Source: Bartonella sp. HY038
GTDB taxonomy: Bacteria > Pseudomonadota > Alphaproteobacteria > Rhizobiales > Rhizobiaceae
Direction: 5' to 3'
NCBI RefSeq assembly: GCF_014117425.1
Contig: NZ_CP059725.1
Span: 1,488,001-1,552,000 of the forward strand
Length of the DNA: 64,000 nucleotides
Shown piece by piece: positions 1 through 8,569 of this stretch (positions within the stretch are counted from its first letter, which is position 1; each line of letters starts with the position of its first letter). The notes beneath the pieces are model-generated. The model was not told where the DNA came from, did not search any database, and worked only from the letters and a program-made list of their open reading frames with translations. The position numbers and the translations under genes are program-made.

Positions 1-57
1 GCATTTCAGACATTTGGAAGATGTGCAACCTTATTAAATTGAACAATAAAAACAATT

Positions 58-91
58 CATTAGAGCAAAATTCTAAATAATTGCTCTAATG
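58..91. repeat. Inverted repeat upstream of cobM (TAGAGCA type)
   Basis: Perfect 11-bp inverted repeat: left arm 58-68 (CATTAGAGCAA), 12-nt AT-rich loop, right arm 81-91 (TTGCTCTAATG), followed by ATTTT. It could act as a terminator for a gene left of the window. The arms also match the TAGAGCA element seen between yajC and secDF, so it may be a dispersed repeat. Confidence 0.5.
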
Positions 92-187
92 ATTTTGGTT
101 GAGCTTGTTAAAGCAATATATTTTCAAAGTGACCGTTACATATCATTTCTTTTGTAATTTTTAAAATGGGCAAGAAAAAGGTTTATC

Positions 188-919
188 ATGACAGTGCATT
201 TCATTGGTGCGGGCCCAGGTGCTGCAGATCTCATCACTGTGCGCGGCCTTAGACTATTACAATCCTGTCCTATTTGTCTTTATGCCGGCTCTCTTATTCC
301 TAAAGATTTGCTGACAGATTTGCCCCCCCATATCAAACGCATTAGTAGCCATGATATGACACTTGATCAAATTATTGAGCTCGTCAAGGATGCTCATAAT
401 AAGGGACAAGATATAGCACGCTTACATTCGGGTGACCCATCACTCTATGGTGCAATTGCCGAGCAGATACGTTGTCTTGAGGATATTGGTATTCCTTACG
501 ATATAACTCCTGGCGTTCCCTCATTTGTAGCTGCAGCTGCGGCTATGAAACAAGAATTAACCCTGCCAGGAATTAACCAGTCAATTATTCTTACCCGTAC
601 TTCAAAAAACTCATCCGCTATGCCTGAAAAAGAAACTTTAACGCATTTAGGGGCATCTGGCGCAACAATCGTAATACATTTATCTGCTACAAACCCAGAT
701 ACAATCATCCAACAATTATCACCGCTTTATGGGGACACATGTCCTGTTGTTATTGCAGCAAATGTTAGCTGGGACAATGAAAAAATAATACCTACAACGC
801 TCTCAGAGCTTAAAATAAGTCTTGATGAGCATAATATTTCACGCACAGCACTTATTTTCGTTGGACCAGCATTAGCACAGCAAAATTTTTTAAATTCTTA
901 TCTTTATTCCGAAAAATAA
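188..919 (+). CDS. cobM: Precorrin-4 C11-methyltransferase
   Basis: SAM-dependent methyltransferase of the aerobic cobalamin pathway that methylates precorrin-4 at C-11 to give precorrin-5. The 243-residue protein begins with the tetrapyrrole-methylase loop GAGPGAADLITVRG (about residues 7-20) and has the second family motif RLHSGDPSLYGA near residue 78. Length is normal for CobM. An AAAAAGG stretch precedes the ATG at 188. Other ring-modifying cob genes are not visible here and probably lie to the left, because the gene stands at the window edge. The family call is firm; CobM rather than another methylase of the family rests on overall resemblance. Confidence 0.9.
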   Translation: MTVHFIGAGPGAADLITVRGLRLLQSCPICLYAGSLIPKDLLTDLPPHIKRISSHDMTLDQIIELVKDAHNKGQDIARLHSGDPSLYGAIAEQIRCLEDIGIPYDITPGVPSFVAAAAAMKQELTLPGINQSIILTRTSKNSSAMPEKETLTHLGASGATIVIHLSATNPDTIIQQLSPLYGDTCPVVIAANVSWDNEKIIPTTLSELKISLDEHNISRTALIFVGPALAQQNFLNSYLYSEK

Positions 920-951
920 AACAACTAAATTTTTAATGAAGAAATCTAAAT

Positions 952-1027
952 TGGTGAGCGCGCAGGGATTCGAACCCTGGACCTACTGATTAAAAGTCAG
1001 TTGCTCTACCGGCTGAGCTACGCGCTC
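952..1027 (-). tRNA. tRNA-Lys (anticodon TTT)
   Basis: On the minus strand a complete cloverleaf is readable: acceptor GAGCGCG (1021-1027) pairs with CGCGCTC (956-962), the T-arm contains GGTTCGAATCC, the anticodon loop is CTTTTAA, and the gene ends in an encoded CCA (952-954). 76 nt. Confidence 0.97.
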
Positions 1028-1362
1028 CCTTACAACATGATTTGTTGCGGAAAGTGAGCGGAACATACGTTTAAGAAGACAAAACGTCAACAGCAAAAAT
1101 AGAAAAAACACAGATAAACTCAATTTAATTATAACTATATGTTTTAAAATAAGTTTTTTTACAAAATCATCAAAAATAATCATTTCGATATTAAAATTAC
1201 TGTCTTGTGACAAATCTTAGTGTCAGATTCTTAAACAGCAAATTTTAATATTTTTTATCGCAGCGCTATTTCACATAAATTGGTTTAAAGGGCACACTTA
1301 AAATTCTTCTCATAATCACATTAATTGAAGTCAAAGATAAATCATCTATTGGTAAAAAAGCA
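1028..1362. other. AT-rich intergenic stretch, no gene seen
   Basis: About 335 bp between tRNA-Lys and the end of the phytoene-synthase-like gene. It should hold the tRNA-Lys promoter, but I see no convincing boxes. An open frame crossing the tRNA has no coding features and is not accepted. Confidence 0.5.
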
Positions 1363-2211
1363 CTAGCTTGAAAATTTACCCGTGATCGCTGTTTTTAAAA
1401 TGGACCATTGACGTTGCAAGTGTGACAATTCAAATGGCTCAGTAAACGCTATAAAGTCAGCCTTCTGTGTCCGCCTAACATATCGTGGCATAAGTGTTAA
1501 GGGTAGAAAAACTGGCCTTAAGCTTGGTGCTAATTTTTGTTGCGCAGTTTTAAAATCTGTATAATGCTCAAAGGCAAAAGCCGTTAAAGCTGCAATCACT
1601 CGTGACTTTTGTTCAATATTATTGCTATCTGGAGTGATATCTTCTCTGCTAACACCAACAGCATTTAAAATCTCAGTAGGAATGTAAAATTGATGTTCCG
1701 CAGTGATCATAGGTAAAAAGCGCAATATTTGCATTAATACAGCACTTACACCGCCATGTCCGCATGCATTGTCGCTATTTTGCGCTTCAAACTCGTCCAA
1801 TATTTGGCAACCAAGCTTAAACAGGATAGACTGTGTTTCGCCACAATACCCCTCAAAGTCAGCGATAGTAATGAATGAATCATTATATAGATCAAAAATT
1901 CGTGCTTCACATGCATTGATTAAAGCCTTTTCGGGCAAGCCATAAATGCTAACCGTCTCAAGCAAAGCATCAAGAACCGGATTTTGGGTTGCCTCCTTGC
2001 TGCCTTTTTCAATATTATCCGCCCACCACCGCAATCTAACTTCACCTGCTAATGGCTCTTTCACCACATTTCGAATACGTGCAATTTCATGATTAAATGC
2101 AAATAACGCTGCAAGCCCTGCCCGCTTTTTCGCTGGTGCAAAAAGCAAGGAGATATAACGATCAAAATCACCCTGCTTTAAAAGCTGCATACAATATTGA
2201 GTATTATCCAT
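1363..2211 (-). CDS. Phytoene/squalene synthase-fold protein, NDUFAF6-like
   Basis: 282-residue all-helical member of the squalene/phytoene synthase superfamily. The N-terminal region reads CMQLLKQGDFDRYISLLFAP, then FNHEIARIRNVV where true prenyl synthases carry an Asp-rich metal site. The missing aspartates suggest it is not a normal synthase. This matches the alphaproteobacterial relatives of mitochondrial NDUFAF6, a complex I assembly factor. Its start overlaps the stop of the upstream Mth938-like gene (TAATG), so the two are co-translated, downstream of yajC and secDF. A complex I role is inference from homology and gene order; enzymatic activity cannot be excluded. Confidence 0.75.
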   Translation of the reverse strand: MDNTQYCMQLLKQGDFDRYISLLFAPAKKRAGLAALFAFNHEIARIRNVVKEPLAGEVRLRWWADNIEKGSKEATQNPVLDALLETVSIYGLPEKALINACEARIFDLYNDSFITIADFEGYCGETQSILFKLGCQILDEFEAQNSDNACGHGGVSAVLMQILRFLPMITAEHQFYIPTEILNAVGVSREDITPDSNNIEQKSRVIAALTAFAFEHYTDFKTAQQKLAPSLRPVFLPLTLMPRYVRRTQKADFIAFTEPFELSHLQRQWSILKTAITGKFSS

Positions 2212-2597
2212 TATTCAACCGCATAGAGAATTGCTGCAACTGCGCGGTTTTCAGCCAATAATACATTATATGTACGTACGGCAGCACCTGTACTCATGGT
2301 ATCGGCAGATATATTGCGCAGTTGTAGTGCTGAACGCACCTCTTTTGGCAATCGCAAAAGCTTTACGCCCGTACCAATCAGTAATATCTCAATTGCATCT
2401 GCTTCTTGCAAAACTCGATCAACATCAAAAATTGTGGGCGTTGATTGAGTGAGATCTATGCCATATATACCGCTTGGCACGCAAATAATTGAGCCTTTAT
2501 GGGACATATCTGCAAAGCGAAAACCACCATTTCCATAGGCATCGATAGGGGCGCTACCTGGAAAATGTGCGTCTCGGATTTCAATTCCTTGAACCAT
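2211..2597 (-). CDS. Mth938-like domain protein, NDUFAF3-like
   Basis: 128-residue single-domain protein of the Mth938/DUF498 family. It begins IEIRDAHFPGSAPIDAYGNGGFRF and has the core IEILLIGTGVKLLRLPKEV near residues 69-87, typical of the family to which human NDUFAF3 belongs. No catalytic residues are known for the family. It lies 46 nt downstream of secDF and overlaps the next gene by one base. A part in respiratory complex I assembly or membrane insertion is plausible from the NDUFAF3 relationship and the secretion-gene context, but is inference. Confidence 0.8.
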   Translation of the reverse strand: MVQGIEIRDAHFPGSAPIDAYGNGGFRFADMSHKGSIICVPSGIYGIDLTQSTPTIFDVDRVLQEADAIEILLIGTGVKLLRLPKEVRSALQLRNISADTMSTGAAVRTYNVLLAENRAVAAILYAVE

Positions 2598-2643
2598 AAA
2601 AATTCCTATTATTTATTTAGCATGCAATATTTCAGAATATCGA

Positions 2644-4920
2644 TTATGCTGATTCTGAAACGAAATCTTCTTCATATTCCATTTTCTTATTGCGTCCTAT
2701 GCCTAATAAAACAGCTAAAGGACCAGCAATAAAGATGGAGGAATAAGTTCCAATAATAATCCCAAGCAGTAACACCGAAGCAAAGTCACGCATATCTGTA
2801 CCACCAAAATAGTAAAGCGGAATATGGGCAATTAATGTAGCAAGGGATGTTAATAAGGTACGCGACAACGTGCGATTAATGGCAAGATCAACCAATGATG
2901 TTATTTGGATATAACCATCCTTGCGCAAGAGTTCTCTTATCCTATCATAAACAACAATAGTATCATTAAGAGAATAACCAATAATTGCAAGCACTGCGGC
3001 AATACTCCAAATATTGAATTGCCACTGGAACACAATGAATAAAAATAACAAGATGATTACGTCATGGATAGTGGTAACCACTGCACCAATCGCAAACTTC
3101 CAATCAAAGCGCAACCAGACATAACCAAAAATAGCAATGAGGGAAACTATAACAGCCACTAAACTAGCAGAAGATAGGTTTTCTGATATTTGCGGCCCAA
3201 CCACGTCCATACGCTGTAATTGATAATCTTGTGAAAACTCGTTTCTGAGTTTTACTGCAACAGACTGATCTGCATCCTCGCCCATTTCTTGACTTGGAAC
3301 CGTTAGATATAAAATTTTAGCGTTTTTAGATTGCGTAACAACTACATCACCAATATTAAGGTTTCCTACCCGTTCAGCAACATCAATAGGGTCAGAGTGA
3401 TCGCCTTTAGCCTCTAAAACAGCCAACGAACCGCCGGCAAAATCAATGCCGTAATTAACGCCGCTTGCTAGGGTCAAGGCACCCGTTGCAATAATTAGTG
3501 CGCATGCAATACCAAGTGTCCATTTTCCAATACGCATAAATGCTATGCGGGTATTTACCGGAACAATGCGGAAAATACGTGCGGGAACTTCACCAGGCTT
3601 AGAATAACGAACCCAAGTAGAAATCATTAGTCGGGTAAAGGTAAGTGTTGTAAAAAGCGATACAATAATGCCAACAGTTACGGTCAATGCAAAACCGTGA
3701 ATTGGACCAATCCCTAACAAGAAAAGAACTAAGGCAGCAATCAAAGTAGTAATATTGGCATCAATGATTGTGCCCTTTGCTCGCGCAAAACCAGCCTCTA
3801 ATGCTTGTGTAACTGAATAACCATTACGGCGGTCTTCTCGTATGCGCTCATATATCAAAATAATCGCATCAACCGAAACACCAATCGTTAAAACAAGACC
3901 AGCAAAGCCAGCAAGCGAAAGTGGAACGCCAATAAAACTCAAAATTGTTATTACGAGTGCAAGATTTGCGGTTAGAGCAATATCTGCAACAACACCTAAA
4001 AATCCGTAAGAAATAACCATAAAAATTGCAACAACTAATAAAGCGCCAATGGCTGCCTTAAAGCCTGAAGCGGCATAATCCTTGCCAAGATCTGCACCAA
4101 TTGTGCGCTCTTCAATTAAGGTCACTGCAGTTGGAAGTGGACCACTTGAAATAAGAGTTGCAAAACTACTAGCCCGCTCAGCCTCAACAGGGCCTATATC
4201 GAGGTAACCAGAAACAGTTTTTTTAACATTTTTCTCAATCCAGATGATATCACCATCCATAATAAAGAATAATCGCTTGTTAGGTGATGTTTGTGAAAAA
4301 TTATTAAGGGCTTGTGCTCCAACCTCATCAAGAGCTATGTTGACGAGTACATTATTGCTATCGGCTATCGGGTTTGCAAAAGCGCCAATCAGGTTTTCGC
4401 TGCGGATAACAGCATTAGTGTCAATAAGATAGCCAACCGGCGGATCTGAAAAATCATAAAAAATTTCACTGTTTTGAGGCGTTGCAACTTTACCAGTAAT
4501 AACATCTTGTGCGTTAATTCCGTCCACCTCTTGATAAACAGCAGTATTAGCCGGTACACTAACGATATCTTTTAATTCTTGTACATTAAAAAAGCCCGGC
4601 ACTTCAACGCGAATTGCATGACTGCCTTGTGCGTTAACGCTATAGTCCATAAAATCTTGATTTGATTGATCTAAACGCCTTGTGATCACATCTATGGTAT
4701 CAGCACGCAATTGCTCATCATCCTTTGGCAACTGCATAACGATCCGTGAACCACCGCGTAAATCTATACCTAACGGTAAATGAAGGCTAGCATACGCCTC
4801 AGGAAGCTTATTTAAAATGCTGTGTGGCAAGATATTTGGTAATGCAACAATAACACCAAATAAAATTACTGCCCAAATGAGAACCCGCTTCCATACAGAA
4901 AAAAATAGCATATTACTCAA
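2644..4920 (-). CDS. secDF: Protein translocase subunit SecDF (fused)
   Basis: Inner-membrane accessory of the Sec translocon that uses proton motive force to pull exported proteins across the membrane. The 758 residues contain both halves in one chain: SecD-type N-terminus with the GIDLRGGSRIVMQLP motif near residue 51, a large periplasmic domain, a first six-helix bundle (about 285-435), then the SecF half from about residue 450 with GIDFAGGS and the conserved GYSLNDTIVVYDRIRE segment near 640. About twelve membrane helices in all. Fused SecDF is known in several bacteria including alphaproteobacteria. yajC lies upstream in the same direction, separated by a repeat-bearing 213-bp gap. Confidence 0.96.
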   Translation of the reverse strand: MSNMLFFSVWKRVLIWAVILFGVIVALPNILPHSILNKLPEAYASLHLPLGIDLRGGSRIVMQLPKDDEQLRADTIDVITRRLDQSNQDFMDYSVNAQGSHAIRVEVPGFFNVQELKDIVSVPANTAVYQEVDGINAQDVITGKVATPQNSEIFYDFSDPPVGYLIDTNAVIRSENLIGAFANPIADSNNVLVNIALDEVGAQALNNFSQTSPNKRLFFIMDGDIIWIEKNVKKTVSGYLDIGPVEAERASSFATLISSGPLPTAVTLIEERTIGADLGKDYAASGFKAAIGALLVVAIFMVISYGFLGVVADIALTANLALVITILSFIGVPLSLAGFAGLVLTIGVSVDAIILIYERIREDRRNGYSVTQALEAGFARAKGTIIDANITTLIAALVLFLLGIGPIHGFALTVTVGIIVSLFTTLTFTRLMISTWVRYSKPGEVPARIFRIVPVNTRIAFMRIGKWTLGIACALIIATGALTLASGVNYGIDFAGGSLAVLEAKGDHSDPIDVAERVGNLNIGDVVVTQSKNAKILYLTVPSQEMGEDADQSVAVKLRNEFSQDYQLQRMDVVGPQISENLSSASLVAVIVSLIAIFGYVWLRFDWKFAIGAVVTTIHDVIILLFLFIVFQWQFNIWSIAAVLAIIGYSLNDTIVVYDRIRELLRKDGYIQITSLVDLAINRTLSRTLLTSLATLIAHIPLYYFGGTDMRDFASVLLLGIIIGTYSSIFIAGPLAVLLGIGRNKKMEYEEDFVSESA

Positions 4921-4972
4921 TTCCCATTTAAAGATTTTACAGCATTAACTTATTTTATTTTCAAACTAAAAA

Positions 4973-5123
4973 AGCTAGAGCAATTTCAACAAAATAAAAA
5001 TTAACTTTTATGTTAAAAGATAAGACAATAAAAGCAAACTAGAGCACATCAACGACACAATTATTCGTGAATGGGCTCTAGGACATAATAATGCTTACAT
5101 TATCAATTTCAAATGCTCTAGCT
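4973..5123. repeat. Nested inverted repeats between yajC and secDF
   Basis: Outer arms AGCTAGAGCA (4973-4982) and TGCTCTAGCT (5114-5123) are exact complements. Inside them are CTAGAGC (5039-5045) and GCTCTAG (5075-5081). The block fills most of the yajC-secDF gap and resembles the CTAGAGCA-type palindromes common between rhizobial genes. Confidence 0.6.
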
Positions 5124-5133
5124 ATATTTTAAA

Positions 5134-5589
5134 TTATTTATTTTCTGATGCATGATCCTTTTCTGCGGATGTTTCATCGCTGTCATTTTTATCCACTGAT
5201 TCATCAGCATTTTTATCGTTTTTATGACCACGATCTTTATTATTGGCTTTGCTAGCTGTTTTTTCAACTGCAACTTCGCCTTTGGTGCGAACACTTGACA
5301 AGGTACTACGTAAAACGCGTACACGCACATTATCAGCAAGTTCAACTTCAACTTCACCTTCTGCATCAAAAACTTTGGTAACCTTACCAATAAAGCCACC
5401 ACCGGTGATAACATTGTCGCCACGACGAACAGCATTGATCATTTCTTGATGCTTTTTCATTTGCGCGCGCTGAGGGCGAATAATAAGAAAATACATAATT
5501 ACGAAAATGAGAACCAGTGGTAAAAGCATTGAAAATGTTGAACCACCTCCACCTGCAGCTTGCGCATAAGCTGGTGTAATAAACGACAT
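5134..5589 (-). CDS. yajC: Preprotein translocase subunit YajC
   Basis: Small membrane protein that joins SecD/SecF at the Sec translocon. 151 residues: short periplasmic N-terminus with AGGGGSTFS, one membrane helix (about 20-38, MLLPLVLIFVIMYFLII), the family motif RPQRAQMKKHQEMINAVRRGDNVITGGGFIGKV, and a long Lys/Asp/Glu-rich tail from about residue 105 that is longer than in E. coli YajC. The start is supported by AAGGAG a few bases upstream of the ATG. First gene of the minus-strand secretion operon. Confidence 0.95.
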   Translation of the reverse strand: MSFITPAYAQAAGGGGSTFSMLLPLVLIFVIMYFLIIRPQRAQMKKHQEMINAVRRGDNVITGGGFIGKVTKVFDAEGEVEVELADNVRVRVLRSTLSSVRTKGEVAVEKTASKANNKDRGHKNDKNADESVDKNDSDETSAEKDHASENK

Positions 5590-5762
5590 AGGAAAACTCC
5601 TTAAGCAATTTGATAAAAATAGCGATATATACCACTATCAGTTACTATCACGAAATAATGTGTTGCGAAGCTTATAGCAACTAGCAAAAACAATGAATTG
5701 CATTTTTCACACCCAGAACATAATAATAATTTTAAAATATTGACATAAAGGTGATAATTTCA

Positions 5763-6629
5763 ATGCCTAATAATCCAGAATTGCTCAATAAGCTTGATGA
5801 ATTGATTAGCGTGCTTAGGCAAATCGCACCACCACTTACCAAACCAGTAGAAGCGGAAAACGCAGATTGCTTTGTTTGGGATGCGGCAAATCTTACGCTT
5901 AGTCCGGTAAAAAAGGTAAATCGGGTGGATATTGATCTTATAAAAGGCGTTGATCAATCGCGTGATACTTTAGTTGAAAACACTCGCCGTTTTGCCCAAG
6001 GTTTTGCTGCAAACAATGTTTTGCTTTGGGGTGCACGCGGCATGGGGAAATCATCTTTGATTAAATCTGCCCATGCTGCGGTTAATCTAGAAAATAAAAG
6101 TGAAGAGCGCTTAAAACTTGTAGAAATTCATCGTGAGGATATTGATTCTCTGCCACAACTGATGAATCTTTTAAAAGATACAACTTATCGTTTCATTCTT
6201 TTTTGTGATGACTTGTCCTTTGACCATGACGATACATCATATAAATCTTTGAAAGCAGCACTAGACGGCGGCATTGAAGGTCGTCCAGCCAATGTGTTAT
6301 TTTACGCCACCTCCAATCGACGACATTTAATGCCCCGTGATATGATTGATAACGAGCGCTCAAGCGCAATTAATCCATCGGAAGCAATTGAAGAAAAAGT
6401 GTCACTTTCTGATCGTTTTGGTTTATGGCTTGGATTTCATAAATGCAGCCAAGATGACTATTTAGCGATGATTTTTGGTTATGCGGAGCACTATAAATTA
6501 CCAATTGATCGCAATGAACTGCGTCAAGAAGCGCTAACTTGGGCTACAACCCGTGGTAATCGATCCGGACGAGTTGCATGGCAATTCATCCAAGATGTAG
6601 CCGGAAGACTTGGAAAAAACATCCAATGA
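5763..6629 (+). CDS. DUF815 family AAA+ ATPase
   Basis: 288-residue ATP-binding protein of the DUF815 group, common in alphaproteobacteria and of unknown cellular role. Walker A is GARGMGKSS near residue 89, the Walker B-like stretch is FILFCDDLSF near residue 143, and a sensor-like segment NVLFYATSNRRHLMPRDM follows. The ATG at 5763 is preferred to an in-frame GTG at 5751 because AAAGGTG lies about 9 bases upstream of it. Divergent from yajC. Function beyond nucleotide binding is not known to me. Confidence 0.85.
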   Translation: MPNNPELLNKLDELISVLRQIAPPLTKPVEAENADCFVWDAANLTLSPVKKVNRVDIDLIKGVDQSRDTLVENTRRFAQGFAANNVLLWGARGMGKSSLIKSAHAAVNLENKSEERLKLVEIHREDIDSLPQLMNLLKDTTYRFILFCDDLSFDHDDTSYKSLKAALDGGIEGRPANVLFYATSNRRHLMPRDMIDNERSSAINPSEAIEEKVSLSDRFGLWLGFHKCSQDDYLAMIFGYAEHYKLPIDRNELRQEALTWATTRGNRSGRVAWQFIQDVAGRLGKNIQ

Positions 6630-6634
6630 TGAAT

Positions 6635-6673
6635 TAACGGCATTTAATATTCTGCTTTTATTTTATGCCGTTA
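6635..6673 (+). terminator. Weak stem-loop after the DUF815 gene
   Basis: Complementary arms TAACGGCAT (6635-6643) and ATGCCGTTA (6665-6673) around a 21-nt T-rich loop. There is no good U-run afterwards, so this is only a possible terminator. Confidence 0.3.
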
Positions 6674-6750
6674 CTTATTGTCATAATTATATATTCTACC
6701 ATTTCAAAGTAGTTTTATTTACTTTGTATGAATTGGCAAATTAAAAAATC

Positions 6751-7392
6751 ATGTGTAAAAATTTAAAGCTTTTGGGGGTCGTACTTTCTGGTGGTCGCTC
6801 ACAACGGATGGGCAGCGACAAGGCCCTTATAACTATTGGTGATACCACATTACTCGATCATACATTTAATCGCTTGTTGTCGCAATTTTTAGCGATTAGA
6901 AAAACTGGTTTGATCGGTGGTGAAGTGGTTGTCAGCGCTAATAATCCATTGCTGCTTGCAAAAAATGATAGAACCTACCTTGCTGACCAGAACGATTTTA
7001 ATAATATGGGGCCCCTATCTGGTATCTATTCAACAATGACCTATGCCCAAATTCATGATTATCGCGCCATTATAACTGTTGCTGTTGATACCCCCTTTTT
7101 CCCAGATGATTATTTAATGCAGTTGCAATCATTATATAAAGGCGATTTAGATAGAGCAATTTTGTCGACTTTTAACGGAGAATACCAACCGACTTTTGGG
7201 CTTTGGCCTGTCAATTTAATCGATGACTTAAAAAGCCATTTACAGGCGGGCAAAAGAAGTATCTATTCATTTGCACAAAAGGTATGCGCGAAAAACTGTG
7301 AGTTTGGTAACGGCAATGAAAATGGCTTCAATCCGTTTTTTAATGTCAACACCAAAGACGACCTTGAGGTTGCAAAGGCATTATGGTTGTAA
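6751..7392 (+). CDS. mobA: Molybdenum cofactor guanylyltransferase
   Basis: Adds GMP to molybdopterin to form the MGD cofactor of DMSO-reductase-type molybdoenzymes. 213 residues; the N-terminal nucleotidyltransferase signature is clear: LGVVLSGGRSQRMGSDKAL (residues 8-26), followed by the DxP-type metal site in AVDTPFFP near residue 111. Length and layout are typical. mobB follows 15 nt downstream, so the pair probably forms an operon. Confidence 0.93.
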   Translation: MCKNLKLLGVVLSGGRSQRMGSDKALITIGDTTLLDHTFNRLLSQFLAIRKTGLIGGEVVVSANNPLLLAKNDRTYLADQNDFNNMGPLSGIYSTMTYAQIHDYRAIITVAVDTPFFPDDYLMQLQSLYKGDLDRAILSTFNGEYQPTFGLWPVNLIDDLKSHLQAGKRSIYSFAQKVCAKNCEFGNGNENGFNPFFNVNTKDDLEVAKALWL

Positions 7393-7407
7393 GTGAGGTA
7401 AATTAAC

Positions 7408-7932
7408 ATGAAACATAAAATATTTGGGATAACCGGTTGGAAAAACAACGGTAAAACCACAATGACTGAACGTATTGTTAGCGAACTTACCTCTCGCGGT
7501 TATAAAATTGCGACAATAAAACATGCACATCATGATTTTGATATTGATGTTGAAGGCACTGATTCTTGGCGCCACCGCCATGCGGGAGCAGGTGAAATTG
7601 CTGTTGTTTCAGCTAATCGTTGGGCTTTTATCCATGAAAACAAGGATGAAGATGAGGCTGATATAGTGACAATTTTATCACACTTTTCTCCTTGTGATCT
7701 TATATTGGTTGAAGGCTATAAGCGAGAAAACCATGACAAGCTCGAAATACGCCGTGAAGGAGGAAAACGCGGTGAAAATCTTAGTTTAAATGACCCCCAT
7801 ATTGTTGCGGTGGCAAGCGATATGAACCAAAGTGAGGAAACTCTACCGGTTTTCGATATTAATGATATAATTGCTATTTCAGATTTCATCGAAAATCATA
7901 TGGACTTAAGCAGAAAAACAAAGGGGAATTAA
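7408..7932 (+). CDS. mobB: Molybdopterin-guanine dinucleotide biosynthesis protein B
   Basis: GTP-binding partner of MobA. 174 residues with an N-terminal P-loop GITGWKNNGKTTMTERIV (about 6-23), a histidine-rich strand KHAHHDFDIDVEGTDSWRHRHAGA and the conserved ILVEGYKRENHDKLEIRR near residue 99. A GAGGT stretch precedes the ATG. It lies directly after mobA and one base before the glutathione S-transferase gene, suggesting one transcript. Confidence 0.94.
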   Translation: MKHKIFGITGWKNNGKTTMTERIVSELTSRGYKIATIKHAHHDFDIDVEGTDSWRHRHAGAGEIAVVSANRWAFIHENKDEDEADIVTILSHFSPCDLILVEGYKRENHDKLEIRREGGKRGENLSLNDPHIVAVASDMNQSEETLPVFDINDIIAISDFIENHMDLSRKTKGN

Positions 7933-7933
7933 T

Positions 7934-8557
7934 ATGCTAAAAATTTGGGGTCGTAATAATTCTATTAATGTAAAAAAAGTGCTTTGGATTGCCGAGGAAC
8001 TTGGGTTAAATTACGAAAATATCGAAGTCGGCGGCAAATTTGGCGGCCTTGATACCCCAGAATTTTTAAAACTTAATCCCAACGCTATGATTCCAGTACT
8101 TGAAGATAATGGTTTCACCTTATGGGAATCGAACACCATCGTGCGTTATATTGCTGCCCAATATGGTCGCGACAGTTTTTGGATTGAAGACCCTAAGCAG
8201 CGTAGTGCCGTTGAAAAATGGATGGATTGGGCAAGTGAAGAACTCTTTCCATTATTTAAAGCCATTTTATTTAACTCCGTGCGTTTGGCACCAGAAAAAC
8301 GCGACGCCGGCATTTTATCCAATGCCATAGATGGCTTTGAAAAAAAGCTTTCTATAATTGAAAACGAACTTAGTTTAAACTTATGGCTATCGGGTAAGAA
8401 TTTTGGTATTGCCGACATTGTTGTTGGTACATTTATTTATTATTATTATGAAATTGACATCAAACGGCTTAAGCAATTTCCTAAAATTTCTGAATGGTAC
8501 GAGCGGTTAAAAAAGCGCCCATCTTATGCAAAAATAATTATGATTCCAATTAACTAG
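7934..8557 (+). CDS. Glutathione S-transferase family protein
   Basis: 207-residue cytosolic GST. The thioredoxin-like N-terminal domain holds the glutathione-site motif NPNAMIPVLEDNGFTLWESNTIVRYIA (about 48-74, with the cis-Pro and the E-S pair), and the helical C-terminal domain holds the N-capping-box region NFGIADIVVGTF near 155. Substrate is not predictable. The start is one base after the mobB stop. Confidence 0.9.
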   Translation: MLKIWGRNNSINVKKVLWIAEELGLNYENIEVGGKFGGLDTPEFLKLNPNAMIPVLEDNGFTLWESNTIVRYIAAQYGRDSFWIEDPKQRSAVEKWMDWASEELFPLFKAILFNSVRLAPEKRDAGILSNAIDGFEKKLSIIENELSLNLWLSGKNFGIADIVVGTFIYYYYEIDIKRLKQFPKISEWYERLKKRPSYAKIIMIPIN

Positions 8558-8569
8558 TTTATCGCAATA

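Noticed and set aside
983..1213. 76-codon minus-strand frame
   Set aside because: It runs through tRNA-Lys and has no ribosome-binding site or domain features.
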